Shown in pieces: positions 20,301-33,065 of a DNA stretch of 64,000 bases. Numbering within the stretch: position 1 is the stretch's first letter; every line of letters starts with the position of its first letter. The notes under the pieces were generated by a model. The model ran no database searches. It saw nothing but the letters and a program-made list of their open reading frames with translations, and had not been told where the DNA came from. The translations under genes were made by a program, and so were the position numbers. Source of the DNA: Pomphorhynchus laevis (taxonomy: Eukaryota; Acanthocephala; Palaeacanthocephala; Echinorhynchida; Pomphorhynchidae). The stretch spans positions 1-64,000 of the forward strand of contig WNNJ02000150.1 of NCBI GenBank assembly GCA_012934845.2, given 5' to 3'.

Positions 20301-23300
20301 TTTATGAGTACACCAGTGAGTGTCCCAGGGCAGGTGTAACAACAAATTATATTTTATATATTTGCACACTTTAAAGTGTTCTTGTTAAACAGCATTTTTA
20401 TTAAAAAGAATTTAGTGCCTGATGCATTTTTAAACTGTAATAGTCACTGCCATGCACAGAGCATATGCAAAATTTCCCCGAATGATTCAGATTAAGGGTA
20501 GTTCTGTTTTTTCGAGCTTAAAACACTGTTTAAGGGTGTGTTAAAATGACTATAGATGATTATAGATGTCACGGTACTGATGAGCTGCGTTAGAGCGAAT
20601 CGCGTACACCGTTGTAAAGTTTGTCGTCACACATAGGATGACTTTGCATAAGTAGCAACTTTGAATAATGTAAGAATAGTTCGGTTATATTTCTTAGTCT
20701 GATGTGGATATATAGAATTCTGCCTGGTGTTTATGCCTCTTTACGAGGAAAACATAGTGATTTATTTATGAGTACACCAGTGAGTGTATCATGGCAGGCG
20801 TAACAACAAATTATATTTTATATATTTGCACACTTTTAAGTGTTCCTGTTAAACAGCATTTCTATTAAAAAGAATTACGTGCCATATGCATGGTTTAACT
20901 GTAATAGTTACTGCCGTGCACAGAGCTTATGCCAAATTTCCTCCGATGATTCAGATTCAGGGTAGTTCTGTTTTTTGAGCGTTAAACACTGTTTAAGCGT
21001 GTGTAAGGTGCATATAGATGATTATAGAAGTCACGGTACTGATGAGCTCCGTTAGAGCGAAACGCGTATACCGTTGTGAAGTTTGTCGTCACACATAGGA
21101 TGACTGGGCATACGTAGCGACTTTGAATAATGCAAGAATAATTCGGTTCTATTTCTTAGTCTGATGAAGGATATATAGAATGCTGCCTGGTGTTTATGCC
21201 TCTTCATGAGGAAAACATAGTGATTTATTTATGAGTACACCAGTGAGTGTCCCAGGGCAGGTGTAACAACAAATTATATTTTATATATTTGCACACTTTT
21301 AAGTGTCCCTGTTAAACAGCATTTCTATTAAAAAGAATTTAGTGCCTGATGCATGGTTAAACTGTAATAGTCACTGCCATGCACAGAGCTTATGCTAAAT
21401 TCCCTCCGATGATTCAGATTAAGGGTAGTTCTGTTTTTCGAGCTTTAAACACTGTTTAAGCGTGTGTTAAGGTGCCTATAGATGATTATAGAAGTCACGG
21501 TACTGATGAGCTCCGTTAGAGCGAAACGCGTATACCGTTGTGAAGTTTGTCGTCACACATAGGATGACTGGGCATACGTAGCGACTTTGAATAATGCAAG
21601 AATAATTCGGTTCTATTTCTTAGTCTGATGAGGATATATAGAATGCTGCCTGGTGTTTATGCCTCTTCATGAGGAAAACATAGTGATTTATTTATGAGTA
21701 CACCAGTGAGTGTCCCAGGGCAGGTGTAACAACAAATTATATTTTATATATTTGCACACTTTTAAGTGTCCTTGTTAAACAGCATTTCTATTAAAAAGAA
21801 TTTAGTGCCTGATGCATGGTTAAACTGTAATAGTCACTGCCATGCACAGAGCTTATGCTAAATTTCTTCGGATGATTCAGATTAAGGGTAGTTCTGTTTT
21901 TCGAGCTTTAAACACTGTTTAAGCGTGTGTTAAAGGTGCCTATAGATGATTATAGAAGTCACGGTACTGATGAGCTCCGTTAGAGCGAAACGCGTATACC
22001 GTTGTGAAGTTTGTCGTCACACATAGGATGACTGGGCATACGTAGCGACTTTGAATAATGCAAGAATAATTCGGTTATATTTCTTAGTCTGATGAGGATA
22101 TATAGAATGCTGCCTGGTGTTTATGCCTCTTCATGAGGAAAACATAGTGATTTATTTATGAGTACACCAGTGAGTGTCCCAGGGCAGGTGTAACAACAAA
22201 TTATATTTTATATATTTGCACACTTTTAAGTGTCCCTGTTAAACAGCATTTCTATTAAAAAGAATTTAGTGCCTGATGCATGGTTAAACTGTAATAGTCA
22301 CTGCCATGCACAGAGCTTATGCTAAATTTCCTCCGATGATTCAGATTAAGGGTAGTTCTGTTTTTCGAGCTTTAAACACTGTTTAAGCGTGTGTTAAGGT
22401 GCCTATAGATGATTATAGAAGTCACGGTACTGATGAGCTCCGTTAGAGCGAAACGCGTATACCGTTGTGAAGTTTGTCGTCACACATAGGATGACTGGGC
22501 ATACGTAGCGACTTTGAATAATGCAAGAATAATTCGGTTCTATTTCTTAGTCTGATGAGGATATATAGAATGCTGCCTGGTGTTTATGCCTCTTCATGAG
22601 GAAAACATAGTGATTTATTTATGAGTACACCAGTGAGTGTCCCAGGGCAGGTGTAACAACAAATTATATTTTATATATTTGCACACTTTTAAGTGTCCCT
22701 GTTAAACAGCATTTCTATTAAAAAGAATTTAGTGCCTGATGCATGGTTAAACTGTAATAGTTACTGCCATGCACAGAGCTTATGCTAAATTTCCTCCGAT
22801 GATTCGGACTAATGGTAGTTCTTTTTTCGAGCTTTAAACACTGTTTAAGCGTGTGTTAAGGTGCCTATAGATGATTATAGAAGTCACGGTACTGATGAGC
22901 TCCGTTAGAGCGAAACGCGTATACCGTTGTGAAGTTTGTCGTCACACATAGGATGACTGGGCATACGTAGCGACTTTGAATAATGCAAGAATAATTCGGT
23001 TCTATTTCTTAGTCTGATGAGGATATATAGAATGCTGCCTGGTGTTTATGCCTCTTCATGAGGAAAACATAGTGATTTATTTATGAGTACACCAGTGAGT
23101 GTCCCAGGGCAGGTGTAACAACAAATTATATTTTATATATTTGCACACTTTTAAGTGTCCTTGTTAAACAGCATTTCTATTAAAAAGAATTTAGTGCCTG
23201 ATGCATGGTTAAACTGTAATAGTTACTGCCATGCACAGAGCTTATGCTAAATTTCCTCCGATGATTCAGATTAAGGGTAGTTCTGTTTTTCGAGCTTTAA

Positions 23301-26300
23301 ACACTGTTTAAGCGTGTGTTAAGGTGCATATAGATGATTATAGAAGTCACGGTACTGATGAGCTCCGTTAGAGCGAAACGCGTATACCGTTGTGAAGTTT
23401 GTCGTCACACATAGGATGACTGGGCATACGTAGCGACTTTGAATAATGCAAGAATAATTCGGTTCTATTTCTTAGTCTGATGAGGATATATAGAATGCTG
23501 CCTGGTGTTTATGCCTCTTCATGAGGAAAACATAGTGATTTATTTATGAGTACACCAGTGAGTGTCCCAGGGCAGGTGTAACAACAAATTATATTTTATA
23601 TATTTGCACACTTTTAAGTGTCCCTGTTAAACAGCATTTCTATTAAAAAGAATTTAGTGCCTGATGCATGGTTAAACTGTAATAGTCACTGCCATGCACA
23701 GAGCTTATGCTAAATTCCCTCCGATGATTCAGATTAAGGGTAGTTCTGTTTTTCGAGCTTTAAACACTGTTTAAGCGTGTGTTAAGGTGCCTATAGATGA
23801 TTATAGAAGTCACGGTACTGATGAGCTCCGTTAGAGCGAAACGCGTATACCGTTGTGAAGTTTGTCGTCACACATAGGATGACTGGGCATACGTAGCGAC
23901 TTTGAATAATGCAAGAATAATTCGGTTCTATTTCTTAGTCTGATGAGGATATATAGAATGCTGCCTGGTGTTTATGCCTCTTCATGAGGAAAACATAGTG
24001 ATTTATTTATGAGTACACCAGTGAGTGTCCCAGGGCAGGTGTAACAACAAATTATATTTTATATATTTGCACACTTTTAAGTGTCCCTGTTAAACAGCAT
24101 TTCTATTAAAAAGAATTTAGTGCCTGATGCATGGTTAAACTGTAATAGTCACTGCCATGCACAGAGCTTATGCTAAATTCCCTCCGATGATTCAGATTAA
24201 GGGTAGTTCTGTTTTTCGAGCTTTAAACACTGTTTAAGCGTGTGTTAAGGTGCCTATAGATGATTATAGAAGTCACGGTACTGATGAGCTCCGTTAGAGC
24301 GAAACGCGTATACCGTTGTGAAGTTTGTCGTCACACATAGGATGACTGGGCATACGTAGCGACTTTGAATAATGCAAGAATAATTCGGTTCTATTTCTTA
24401 GTCTGATGAGGATATATAGAATGCTGCCTGGTGTTTATGCCTCTTCATGAGGAAAACATAGTGATTTATTTATGAGTACACCAGTGAGTGTCCCAGGGCA
24501 GGTGTAACAACAAATTATATTTTATATATTTGCACACTTTTAAGTGTCCTTGTTAAACAGCATTTCTATTAAAAAGAATTTAGTGCCTGATGCATGGTTA
24601 AACTGTAATAGTCACTGCCATGCACAGAGCTTATGCTAAATTCCCTCCGATGATTCAGATTAAGGGTAGTTCTGTTTTTCGAGCTTTAAACACTGTTTAA
24701 GCGTGTGTTAAGGTGCCTATAGATGATTATAGAAGTCACGGTACTGATGAGCTCCGTTAGAGCGAAACGCGTATACCGTTGTGAAGTTTGTCGTCACACA
24801 TAGGATGACTGGGCATACGTAGCGACTTTGAATAATGCAAGAATAATTCGGTTCTATTTCTTAGTCTGATGAGGATATATAGAATGCTGCCTGGTGTTTA
24901 TGCCTCTTCATGAGGAAAACATAGTGATTTATTTATGAGTACACCAGTGAGTGTCCCGAGGCAGGTGTAACAACAAATTATATTTTATATATTTGCACAC
25001 TTTTAAGTGTCCTTGTTAAACAGCATTTCTATTAAAAAGAATTTAGTGCCTGATGCATGGTTAAACTGTAATAGTCACTGCCATGCACAGAGCTTATGCT
25101 AAATTTCCTCCGATGATTCAGATTAAGGGTAGTTCTGTTTTTCGAGCTTTAAACACTGTTTAAGCGTGTGTTAAGGTGCCTATAGATGATTATAGAAGTC
25201 ACGGTACTGATGAGCTCTGTTAGAGCGAAACGCGTATACCGTTGTGAAGTTTGTCGTCACACATAGGATGACTGGGCATACGTAGCGACTTTGAATAATG
25301 CAAGAATAATTCGGTTCTATTTCTTAGTCTGATGAGGATATATAGAATGCTGCCTGGTGTTTATGCCTCTTCATGAGGAAAACATAGTGATTTATTTATG
25401 AGTACACCAGTGAGTGTCCAAGGGCAGGTGTAACAACAAATTATATTTTATATATTTGCACACTTTTAAGTGTCCCTGTTAAACAGCATTTCTATTAAAA
25501 AGAATTTAGTGCCTGATGCATGGTTAAACTGTAATAGTCACTGCCATGCACAGAGCTTATGCTAAATTCCCTCCGATGATTCAGATTAAGGGTAGTTCTG
25601 TTTTTCGAGCTTTAAACACTGTTTAAGCGTGTGTTAAGGTGCCTATAGATGATTATAGAAGTCACGGTACTGATGAGCTCCGTTAGAGCGAAACGCGTAT
25701 ACCGTTGTGAAGTTTGTCGTCACACATAGGATGACTGGGCATACGTAGCGACTTTGAATAATGCAAGAATAATTCGGTTCTATTTCTTAGTCTGATGAGG
25801 ATATATAGAATGCTGCCTGGTGTTTATGCCTCTTCATGAGGAAAACATAGTGATTTATTTATGAGTACACCAGTGAGTGTCCCAGGGCAGGTGTAACAAC
25901 AAATTATATTTTATATATTTGCACACTTTTAAGTGTCCCTGTTAAACAGCATTTCTATTAAAAAGAATTTAGTGCCTGATGCATGGTTAAACTGTAATAG
26001 TTACTGCCGTGCACACAGCTTATGCTAAATTTCCTCCGATGATTCGGTCTAAGGGTAGTTCTGTTTTTCGAGTTTTAAAAACTGTTTAAGCGTGTGTAAA
26101 GGTGCATATAGATGATTATAGAAGTCACGGTACTGATGAGCTCCGTTAGAGCGAAACGCGTATACCGTTGTGAAGTTTGTCGTCACACATAGGATGACTG
26201 GGCATACGTAGCGACTTTGAATAATGCAAGAATAATTCGGTTCTATTTCTTAGTCTGATGAGGATATATAGAATGCTGCCTGGTGTTTATGCCTCTTCAT

Positions 26301-28229
26301 GAGGAAAACATAGTGATTTATTTATGAGTACACCAGTGAGTGTCCCAGGGCAGGTGTAACAACAAATTATATTTTATATATTTGCACACTTTTAAGTGTC
26401 CTTGTTAAACAGCATTTCTATTAAAAAGAATTTAGTGCCTGATGCATGGTTAAACTGTAATAGTCACTGCCATGCACAGAGCTTATGCTAAATTTTTTCC
26501 GATGATTCGGACTAAACGTAGTTCTGTTTTTCGAGCTTTAAACACTGTTTAAGCGTGTGTTAAGGTGCCTACAGATGATTATAGAAGTCACGGTACTGAT
26601 GAGCTCCGTTAGAGCGAAACGCGTATACCGTTGTGAAGTTTGTCGTCACACATAGGATGACTGGGCATACGTAGCGACTTTGAATAATGCAAGAATAATT
26701 TGGTTTTATTTCTTAGTCTGATGAGGATATATAGAATGCTGCCTGGTGTTTATGCCTCTTCATGAGGAAAACATAGTGATTTATTTATGAGTACACCAGT
26801 GAGTGTCCCAGGGCAGGTGTAACAACAAATTATATTTTATATCTTTGCACACTTTTAAGTGTCCTTGTTAAACAGAATTTCTATTAAAAAGAATTTAGTG
26901 CATGATGCATTGTTAAACTGTAATAGTCACTGCCATGCACAGAGCTTATGCTAAATTTCCTCCGATGGTTCAGATTAACGATAGTTCTGTTTTTCGAGCT
27001 TTAAACACTGTTTGAGAGTGTGTTAGCTGCCTATAGATGATTATAGAAGTCACGGTACTGATGAGCTCCGTTAGAGTGAAAGGCGTATACCGTTGTGAAG
27101 TTTGTCGTCACACATAGCATGACTGGGCATACGTAGCGACTTTGAATAATGCAAGAATAATTCGGTTCTATTTCTTAGTCTAATGGGGATATATAGAATG
27201 CTGCCTGGTGTTTATGACTCTTCATGAGTAAAACATAGTGATTTATTTATGAGTACACCAGTGAGTGTCCCAGGGCAGGTGTAACAACAAATTATATTTT
27301 ATATCTTTGCACACTTTTAAGTGTCCTTGTTAAACAGAATTTCTATTAAAAAGAATTCAGTGCCAGATGCATTGTTAAACTGTAATAGTCACTGCCATGC
27401 CCAGAGCTTACGCTAAATTTCCTCCGATGATTCAGATTAAGGGTAGTTCTGTTTTTCGAGCTTTAAACACTGTTTAAGAGTGTGTCAAGGTGCCTAAAGA
27501 TGATTATAAAAGTCACGGTACTGATGAGCCCCGTTAGAGCGAAACGCGTATACCGTTGTGAAGTTTGTCGTCACACATAGGATGACTGGGCATAAGTAGC
27601 GACTTTGAATAATGCAAGAATAATTCAATTCTATTTCTTAGTCTGGTGAGGATATATTAAACGCTGCCTGGTGTTTATACCTCTTCATGAGGAAAACATA
27701 GTGATTTATTTGTGAGTACACCAATGAGTGTCCCAGGGCAGGTGTAACAACAAATTATATTTTATATATTTGCACACTTTTAAGTGTCCTTGTTAAACAG
27801 CATTTCTATTAAAAAAAATTTAGTGCCTGATGCATTGTTAAACTGTTATAGTCACTGCCATGCACAGAGCTTATGCTAAATTTCCTCCGATGGTTCAGAT
27901 TAACGGTAGTTCTGTTTTTCGAGCTTTAAACACTGTTTAAGTGTGTGTAAGCTGCCTATAGATGATTATAGAAGTTACGGTACTGATGAGCTCCGTTAAA
28001 GTGAAAGGCGTATACCGTTGTGAAGTTTGTTGTCACACATAGCATGACTGGGCATACGTAGCGACTTTGAATAATGCAAGAATAATTCGGTTCTATTTCT
28101 TAGTCTGATGGCGATATATAGAATGCTGCCAGGTGTTTATGACTCTTCATGAGGAAAACATAGTGATTTTTTCATAAGTACACCAGTGAGTGTCCCAGGG
28201 CAGGTGTAACAACAAATTATATTTTATAT

Positions 28230-28412
28230 AATTTGTTGTTTGCTCACGAAAGTTTGCTCACGAAAGAACTCGTGAGCTCTTTAAACGACAGATTATTTTA
28301 AATTGTTAACTGATTTGTTTTTGATTTTCTCTTTTTCTTTTATTTTGACTATCGATTTGTCAGCAACTGTGAGCTATGCTCGTAACGTTGTCTACATAAT
28401 AATAATAATAAT
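28230..28412 (+). mobile_element. Short LINE 3'-end insertion in the satellite
   Basis: The hammerhead spacing here is 648 bp, an excess of 185 bp. The extra sequence has no satellite similarity and ends in (ATA)n at 28397-28412, after which the unit resumes. It looks like a dead-on-arrival copy carrying only a 3' UTR. It includes a tandem TTTGCTCACGAAAG near its left end. The tail type resembles that of the LINE at 14370-16972, though the sequences are not clearly homologous. Confidence 0.7.
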
Positions 28413-28728
28413 ATCTTTGCACACTTTTAAGTGTCCTTGTTAAACATAATTTCTATTAAAAAGAATTTAGTGCCTGATGCATGGTTAAACTGTAATAGTC
28501 ACTGCCATGCACAGAGCTTATGCTAAATTTTTTCCGATGATTCAGACTAAGGGTAGTTCTCTTTTTCGAGCTTTAAACACTGTTTAAGCGTGTGTTAATG
28601 TGCCTATAGATGATTATAGAATTCACGGTACTGATGAGCTCCGTAAGAGCGAAAGGCATAAACCGTTGTAAAGTTTGTCGTCACACATGGCATGACTAGG
28701 CATACGTAGCGACTTTGAATAATGCAAG

Positions 28729-28785
28729 ATACTGCAAACTTTCGTCACTCTTAGACGGTCATGTGATAGCCGGCAGCCATCGATC
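28729..28785 (-). repeat. Inverted fragment of the 354-bp unit joining the two arrays
   Basis: Directly after the last 463-bp unit, the sequence reads as the reverse complement of the 354-bp ribozyme-like region (GCAAACTTTCGTCAC, CATGTGATAGCCGGCAG). The direct-orientation 354-bp array follows at once. Confidence 0.85.
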
Positions 28786-31197
28786 CATAGAAAGAATCGA
28801 TCCACTCAATCTCGGTTTCTTACAGTCAAGCATCCGAAAGTTTGATCCTCTGGTTGTTAATGATGGTCTGCATTGCAAATTGTAGGATTTGAGATCTCAC
28901 GCCACCTACAATTAGAGCTAGACGTCGGTAATGCATATTCACAATGTCACAGAGGCAGCCGAAACGGCGTGTGATAGTTCATCTTACTGACGATGGCTGC
29001 CGGCTATCACATGACCGTCTAGGCGTGACGAAAGTTTGCAGGCTTAAGAATATGCTCGATTCAAAAACTTATACAAACATATGGAAAGAATTGCTAATCG
29101 CAATCTCGAGCAATACCGATTCAAATGAAACTCTTATTACATAGAAAGAATCGATCCACTCAATCTCAGTTTCTTACAGTCAAGCATCCATAAGTTTGAT
29201 CCTCTGGTTGTTAATGATGGTCTGCATTGCAAATTGTAGGATTTAAGAGCTCACGCCACCTACAATTTAAGCTAGATGTCGGAAATGCATTTTCACAATG
29301 TCACAGAGGCAGCCGAAACGGCGTGTGATAGTTCATCTTACTGACGATGGCTGCCGGCTATCACATGACCGTCTAGGAGTGACGAAAGTTTGCAGGCTTA
29401 AGAATATGCTCGATTCAAACACTTATACAAACATATGGAAAGAATTGCTAATCGCAATCTCGAGCAATACCGATTCAAATGAAACTCTTATTACATAGAA
29501 AGAATCGATCCACTCAATCTCGGTTTCTTACAGTCAAGCATCCGAAAGTTTGATCCTCTGGTTGTTAATGATGGTCTGCATTGCAAATTGTAGGATTTAA
29601 GAGCTCACGCCACCTACAATTTAAGCTAGATGTCGGAAATGCATTTTCACAATGTCACAGAGGCAGCCGAAACGGCGTGTGATAGTTCATCTTACTGACG
29701 ATGGCTGCCGGCTATCACATGACCGTCTAGGAGTGACGAAAGTTTGCAGGCTTAAGAATATGCTCGATTCAAACACTTATACAAACATATGGAACGAATT
29801 GCTAATCGCAATCTCGAGCAATACCGATTCAAATGAAACTCTTATTACATAGAAAGAATCGATCCACTCAATCTCGATTTCTTACAGTCAAGCATCCGAA
29901 AGTTTGATCCTCTGGTTGTTAATGATGGTCTGCATTGCAAATTGTAGGATTTAAGAGCTCACGCCACCTACAATTTAAGCTAGATGTCGGAAATGCATTT
30001 TCACAATGTCACAGAGGCAGCCGAAACGGCGTGTGATAGTTCATCTTACTGACGATGGCCTGCCGGCTATCACATGACCGTACAGGTGTGACGAAATTTT
30101 GCAGGCTTAAGAATATGCTCGATTCAAACACTTATACAAACATATGGAAAGAATTGCTAATCGCAATCTCGAGCAATACCGATTCAAATGAAACTCTTAT
30201 TACATAGAAAGAATCGATCCACTCAATCTCGGTTTCTTACAGTCAAGCATCCGAAAGTTTGATCCTCTGGTTGTTAATGATGGTCTGCATTGCAAATTGT
30301 AGGATTTAAATGCTTACGCCACCTACAATTTAAGCTAGATGTCGGAAATGCATTTTCACAATGTCACAGAGGCAGCCGAAACGGCGTGTGATAGTTCATC
30401 TTACTGACGATGGCTGCCGGCTATCACATGACCGTCTAGGCGTGACGAAAGTTTGCAGGCTTAAGAATATGCTCGATTCAAAAACTTATACAAACATATG
30501 GAAAGGATTGCTAATCGCAATCTCGAGTAATATTGATTCAAATGAAACTCTTATTACATAGAAAGAATCGATCCACTCAATCTCAGTTTCTTACAGTCAA
30601 GCATCCATAAGTTTGATCCTCTGGTTGTTAATGATGGTCTGCATTGCAAATTGTAGGATTTAAGAGCTCACGCCACCTACAATTTAAGCTAGATGTCGGA
30701 AATGCATTTTCACAATGTCACAGAGGCAGCCGAAACGGCGTGTGATAGTTCATCTTACTGACGATGGCTGCCGGCTATCACATGACCGTCTAGGAGTGAC
30801 GAACGTTTGCAGGCTTAAGAATATGCTCGATTCAAACACTTATACAAACATATGGAACGAATTGCTAATCGCAATCTCGAGCAATACCGATTCAAATGAA
30901 ACTCTTATTACATAGAAAGAATCGATCCACTCAATCTCGATTTCTTACAGTCAAGCATCCGAAAGTTTGATCCTCTGGTTGTTAATGATGGTCTGCATTG
31001 CAAATTGTAGGATTTAAGAGCTCACGCCACCTACAATTTAAGCTAGATGTCGGAAATGCATTTTCACAATGTCACAGAGGCAGCCGAAACGGCGTGTGAT
31101 AGTTCATCTTACTGACGATGGCTGCCGGCTATCACATGACCGTCTAGGAGTGACGAAAGTTTGCAGGCTTAAGAATATGCTCGATTCAAACACTTAT

Positions 31198-31202
<5 letters not shown>
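28786..31202 (+). repeat. Satellite array of 354-bp units (7 copies)
   Basis: AGAAAGAATCGATCCACTC recurs at about 28788, 29142, 29496, 29850, 30204, 30558 and 30912, period 354 bp, nearly identical. The last unit is cut off by a (TA)n run. Short open frames of 66 codons repeat with the period but are a by-product of it. Each unit has a permuted hammerhead-like structure on the plus strand. The region TTCACAATGTCACA before it is shared with the minus strand of the 380-bp satellite, so the two families are related although most of their length differs. Confidence 0.95.
28946..29029 (+). ncRNA. Permuted hammerhead-like structure in the 354-bp repeat (representative unit)
   Basis: Segments: GGCAGCC 28954-28960 (stem II 3' strand), GAAAC 28961-28965, ACGG 28964-28967 (stem III 5'), UGUGAUAG 28970-28977 (stem III extension), UCAUCUUA 28979-28986 (stem I 3'), CUGACGA 28987-28993, GGCUGCC 28995-29001 (stem II 5'), CUAUCACA 29004-29011 (extension), CCGU-C 29015-29019 (stem III 3' and GUC), UAGGCGUGA 29020-29028 (stem I 5'). 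Stems II (7 bp), III (4+8 bp) and I (8 bp, one bulge) all form on paper and differ from the 380-bp version by compensatory changes. The other units are at about 29300, 29654, 30008, 30363, 30717 and 31071. Strand order is 2-1-3. Activity is unproven. Confidence 0.6.

Positions 31203-31258
<56 letters not shown>
31201..31258. repeat. (TA)n microsatellite
   Basis: About 56 bp of alternating T and A replaces the rest of the seventh 354-bp unit and leads into a single 380-bp unit. Confidence 0.95.
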
Positions 31259-31263
<5 letters not shown>

Positions 31264-31289
31264 TATATATATAATACACTATTATATAT

Positions 31290-31570
31290 TTGTATATAAT
31301 AGTAGTGCACAGATGTGCTGGGTAAACAACGGTCCAGGATTTCTACGAAATACGGCATTTATACTATATGGTGTTGCTTGATAGATTGGACTTCGATTCA
31401 GGACTTTCAATCACTATGTCACTTCTAGACGACCACTTCAGCATCGAAATAATGAGTACCCGGCAACACTCATCAGTAGAATGAGGTACACACTGGTCGT
31501 TTCGGTTGCCTGTGTGACATTGTGAATAAAGGCGTTTCCGACACTTTGCTTTATTGACTGAAGCATAAGC
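31290..31570. repeat. Isolated partial copy of the 380-bp satellite unit
   Basis: Starts at AATAGTAGTGCACAGATG and runs through the unit start and the ribozyme-like region (minus strand about 31415-31516) to TTGACTGA. It is the only 380-bp unit outside 4052-8365. Confidence 0.9.
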
Positions 31571-31599
31571 CTGAGTCAATATCCAAAATCGCCATGTAT

Positions 31600-32600
31600 A
31601 TCAAATCAGCTAACTGAGTCTACGTATTTAATATAATTATAAAATAAACAAAACATAATAATACTAAATCAAAATTTAATAATTAAATTTTAAAAATTAA
31701 TAATTGTTTTTAGAGTTTCTATAATTTAAATCAAGTTAAAATAAAAAATTGAAATTTAAAATAAACCTTATTTTTATGAATTTACTAATAAATTACAGAC
31801 GTTGTATCAGAATAAAAATTAGAGGTTATCAGGAGGAACTGCTATACTATCAGGTTTCGGCCCCTAACTCCTCTATCCAACATAGCAGCGGGGCCAAATA
31901 CATGTTAAGGACGTATTTCCACTGATTAAATTTGATTATATAGTATCTTATTCTAATGCAAAGTATATTAGTTATTATCCTTTCATAAAAATATTCCGCT
32001 AATGATTTTAAATTTATTTTTTATTATTATTGTGTTGATTTATATGGTTTTTTTTCGTTTGATGATATCTTTATAGTAACCTAGTTTAAAATATACATCT
32101 ATTAAATTATTTTAATCATTTTGAAGAAAACTATTATCGTTACAAATTGTTGCAATTTTTAACGTATCATTATTTAATGTATTATCATGAATGGTCCTGC
32201 AAAAATATGTTTCTTGTAAATTTAAATATGTCATCTTAACGATATAAATTAAAAGTAGTTTAAATTAATGTTAATTTAATGTTCGTATCTAGGTATATAC
32301 CTTCTTTATCATCAATATTGGTTTAATTATGAATAAGGCTACATGGATAAATTTGTTCGCTTATTAAATAAAAATTATTAAAGTTAAATACACATATATC
32401 ATTAATGTATCGAAACATATTTCATATCTTAATATAATTCAGATTTATTTTTACTGGGTTATGAACAAATTCATATTCTATAAAGCTTAAAAAATGTCAG
32501 CTATAATTGGGCTACTATTAATTCCCTTTGGAACACCTTTTATTTTTCTAAATATAGATGTCCCTACTTAAAAATGAATAAAAATATTGACTTTTATTTT
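31600..32600 (-). mobile_element. Naiad-like PLE, decayed 3' part (copy N1)
   Basis: The left end is the element's 3' terminus (AAATCAGCTAACTGAGTC), shared with starts at 33064 and 35387. Minus-strand reading gives the 3' UTR with the ribozyme-like block at 31826-31895, then a decayed RT C-terminus matching the ORF at 46252-47685 as far as the GVPMGGNSS region (near 32530). It is the most diverged of the three copies: its core reads CUGAUAA rather than CUGAUGA. Not coding. Confidence 0.8.
31826..31895 (-). ncRNA. Decayed permuted hammerhead-like structure, Naiad copy N1
   Basis: Same layout as at 33283-33352 but with CUGAUAA at the core and GGAUA at the cleavage site, so stem III and the core are both damaged. 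The outer helix GGCCCC/GGGGCC and helix CUGCUAUG/UAUAGCAG (one G-U pair) remain. Confidence 0.45.
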
Positions 32601-33065
32601 AAATTTTATTATAAATTCTATCGTTATTAAAAAAATAAATTTTATTAAATTTTATATTATTATTTATTATTTATAATTTTTTATCTTTATTTTTAATTTA
32701 TATATAGTATAAAATATCAGCAGTTAGATTATCGATTTGCTTTACTGACAAGTTCTACTGACATATTCAAACTTGTCTTTTTATAGTTAAATCAGATATC
32801 TAAGTCTACGTATTTTATAATATACATAAATAAAAATAAAGATAAATAATCAATAATTATAAGATTTTATACAATACATATTTATTTCATGTTAAAATTT
32901 AAAATTGAAATTTAGAATAAAAGTATATTTATATGAATAAAATAATAAATAATATACGATGTATAAGAATAAGGATTAGAGTTCAAAAAGAGAAGCTGCT
33001 ATATTATCAGGTTTCGACCTCTACAACTCGATTTTTTGTATACTCTTTGAGTATAAACTCTTGAT
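32601..33065 (-). mobile_element. Diverged Naiad-like 3' end
   Basis: AT-rich sequence ending in a block (32985-33062) related to the Naiad 3' UTR: GAAACCUGAU and AUAGCAG are kept on the minus strand, but the flanking stem sequences differ (GAGGUC instead of GGGGCC before GAAAC). A near-identical block recurs at 33746-33842, so it marks a second subfamily. No ORF. Confidence 0.55.

Larger units (their letters stand above)
14013..28728 (+). repeat. Satellite array of 463-bp hammerhead-bearing units (26 copies)
   Basis: The core box CTGATGA recurs at 14270, 17336, 17799, 18263, 18726, 19189, 19652, 20115, 20577, 21039, 21503, 21967, 22430, 22892, 23355, 23818, 24281, 24744, 25207, 25670, 26133, 26596, 27058, 27521, 27983 and 28631; spacing is 462-464 bp except where elements are inserted. 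Units 21.5-26 kb are nearly identical; those at both edges and at 20.5 kb are diverged. No ORF of note. Every unit carries a type I hammerhead, so the array resembles metazoan retrozymes and ribozyme satellites such as those of newts and schistosomes, but the monomer is longer. Confidence 0.97.

Noticed and set aside
14013-31202. CRISPR-like array
   Set aside because: Units are 354-463 bp with no short repeat/spacer alternation, in animal-type DNA; they are satellites.
28944-31299. Repeated 66-codon frames (MSQRQPKRR...) in the 354-bp units
   Set aside because: They recur once per satellite unit, cover the ribozyme-like stems and resemble no protein; periodicity alone explains them.
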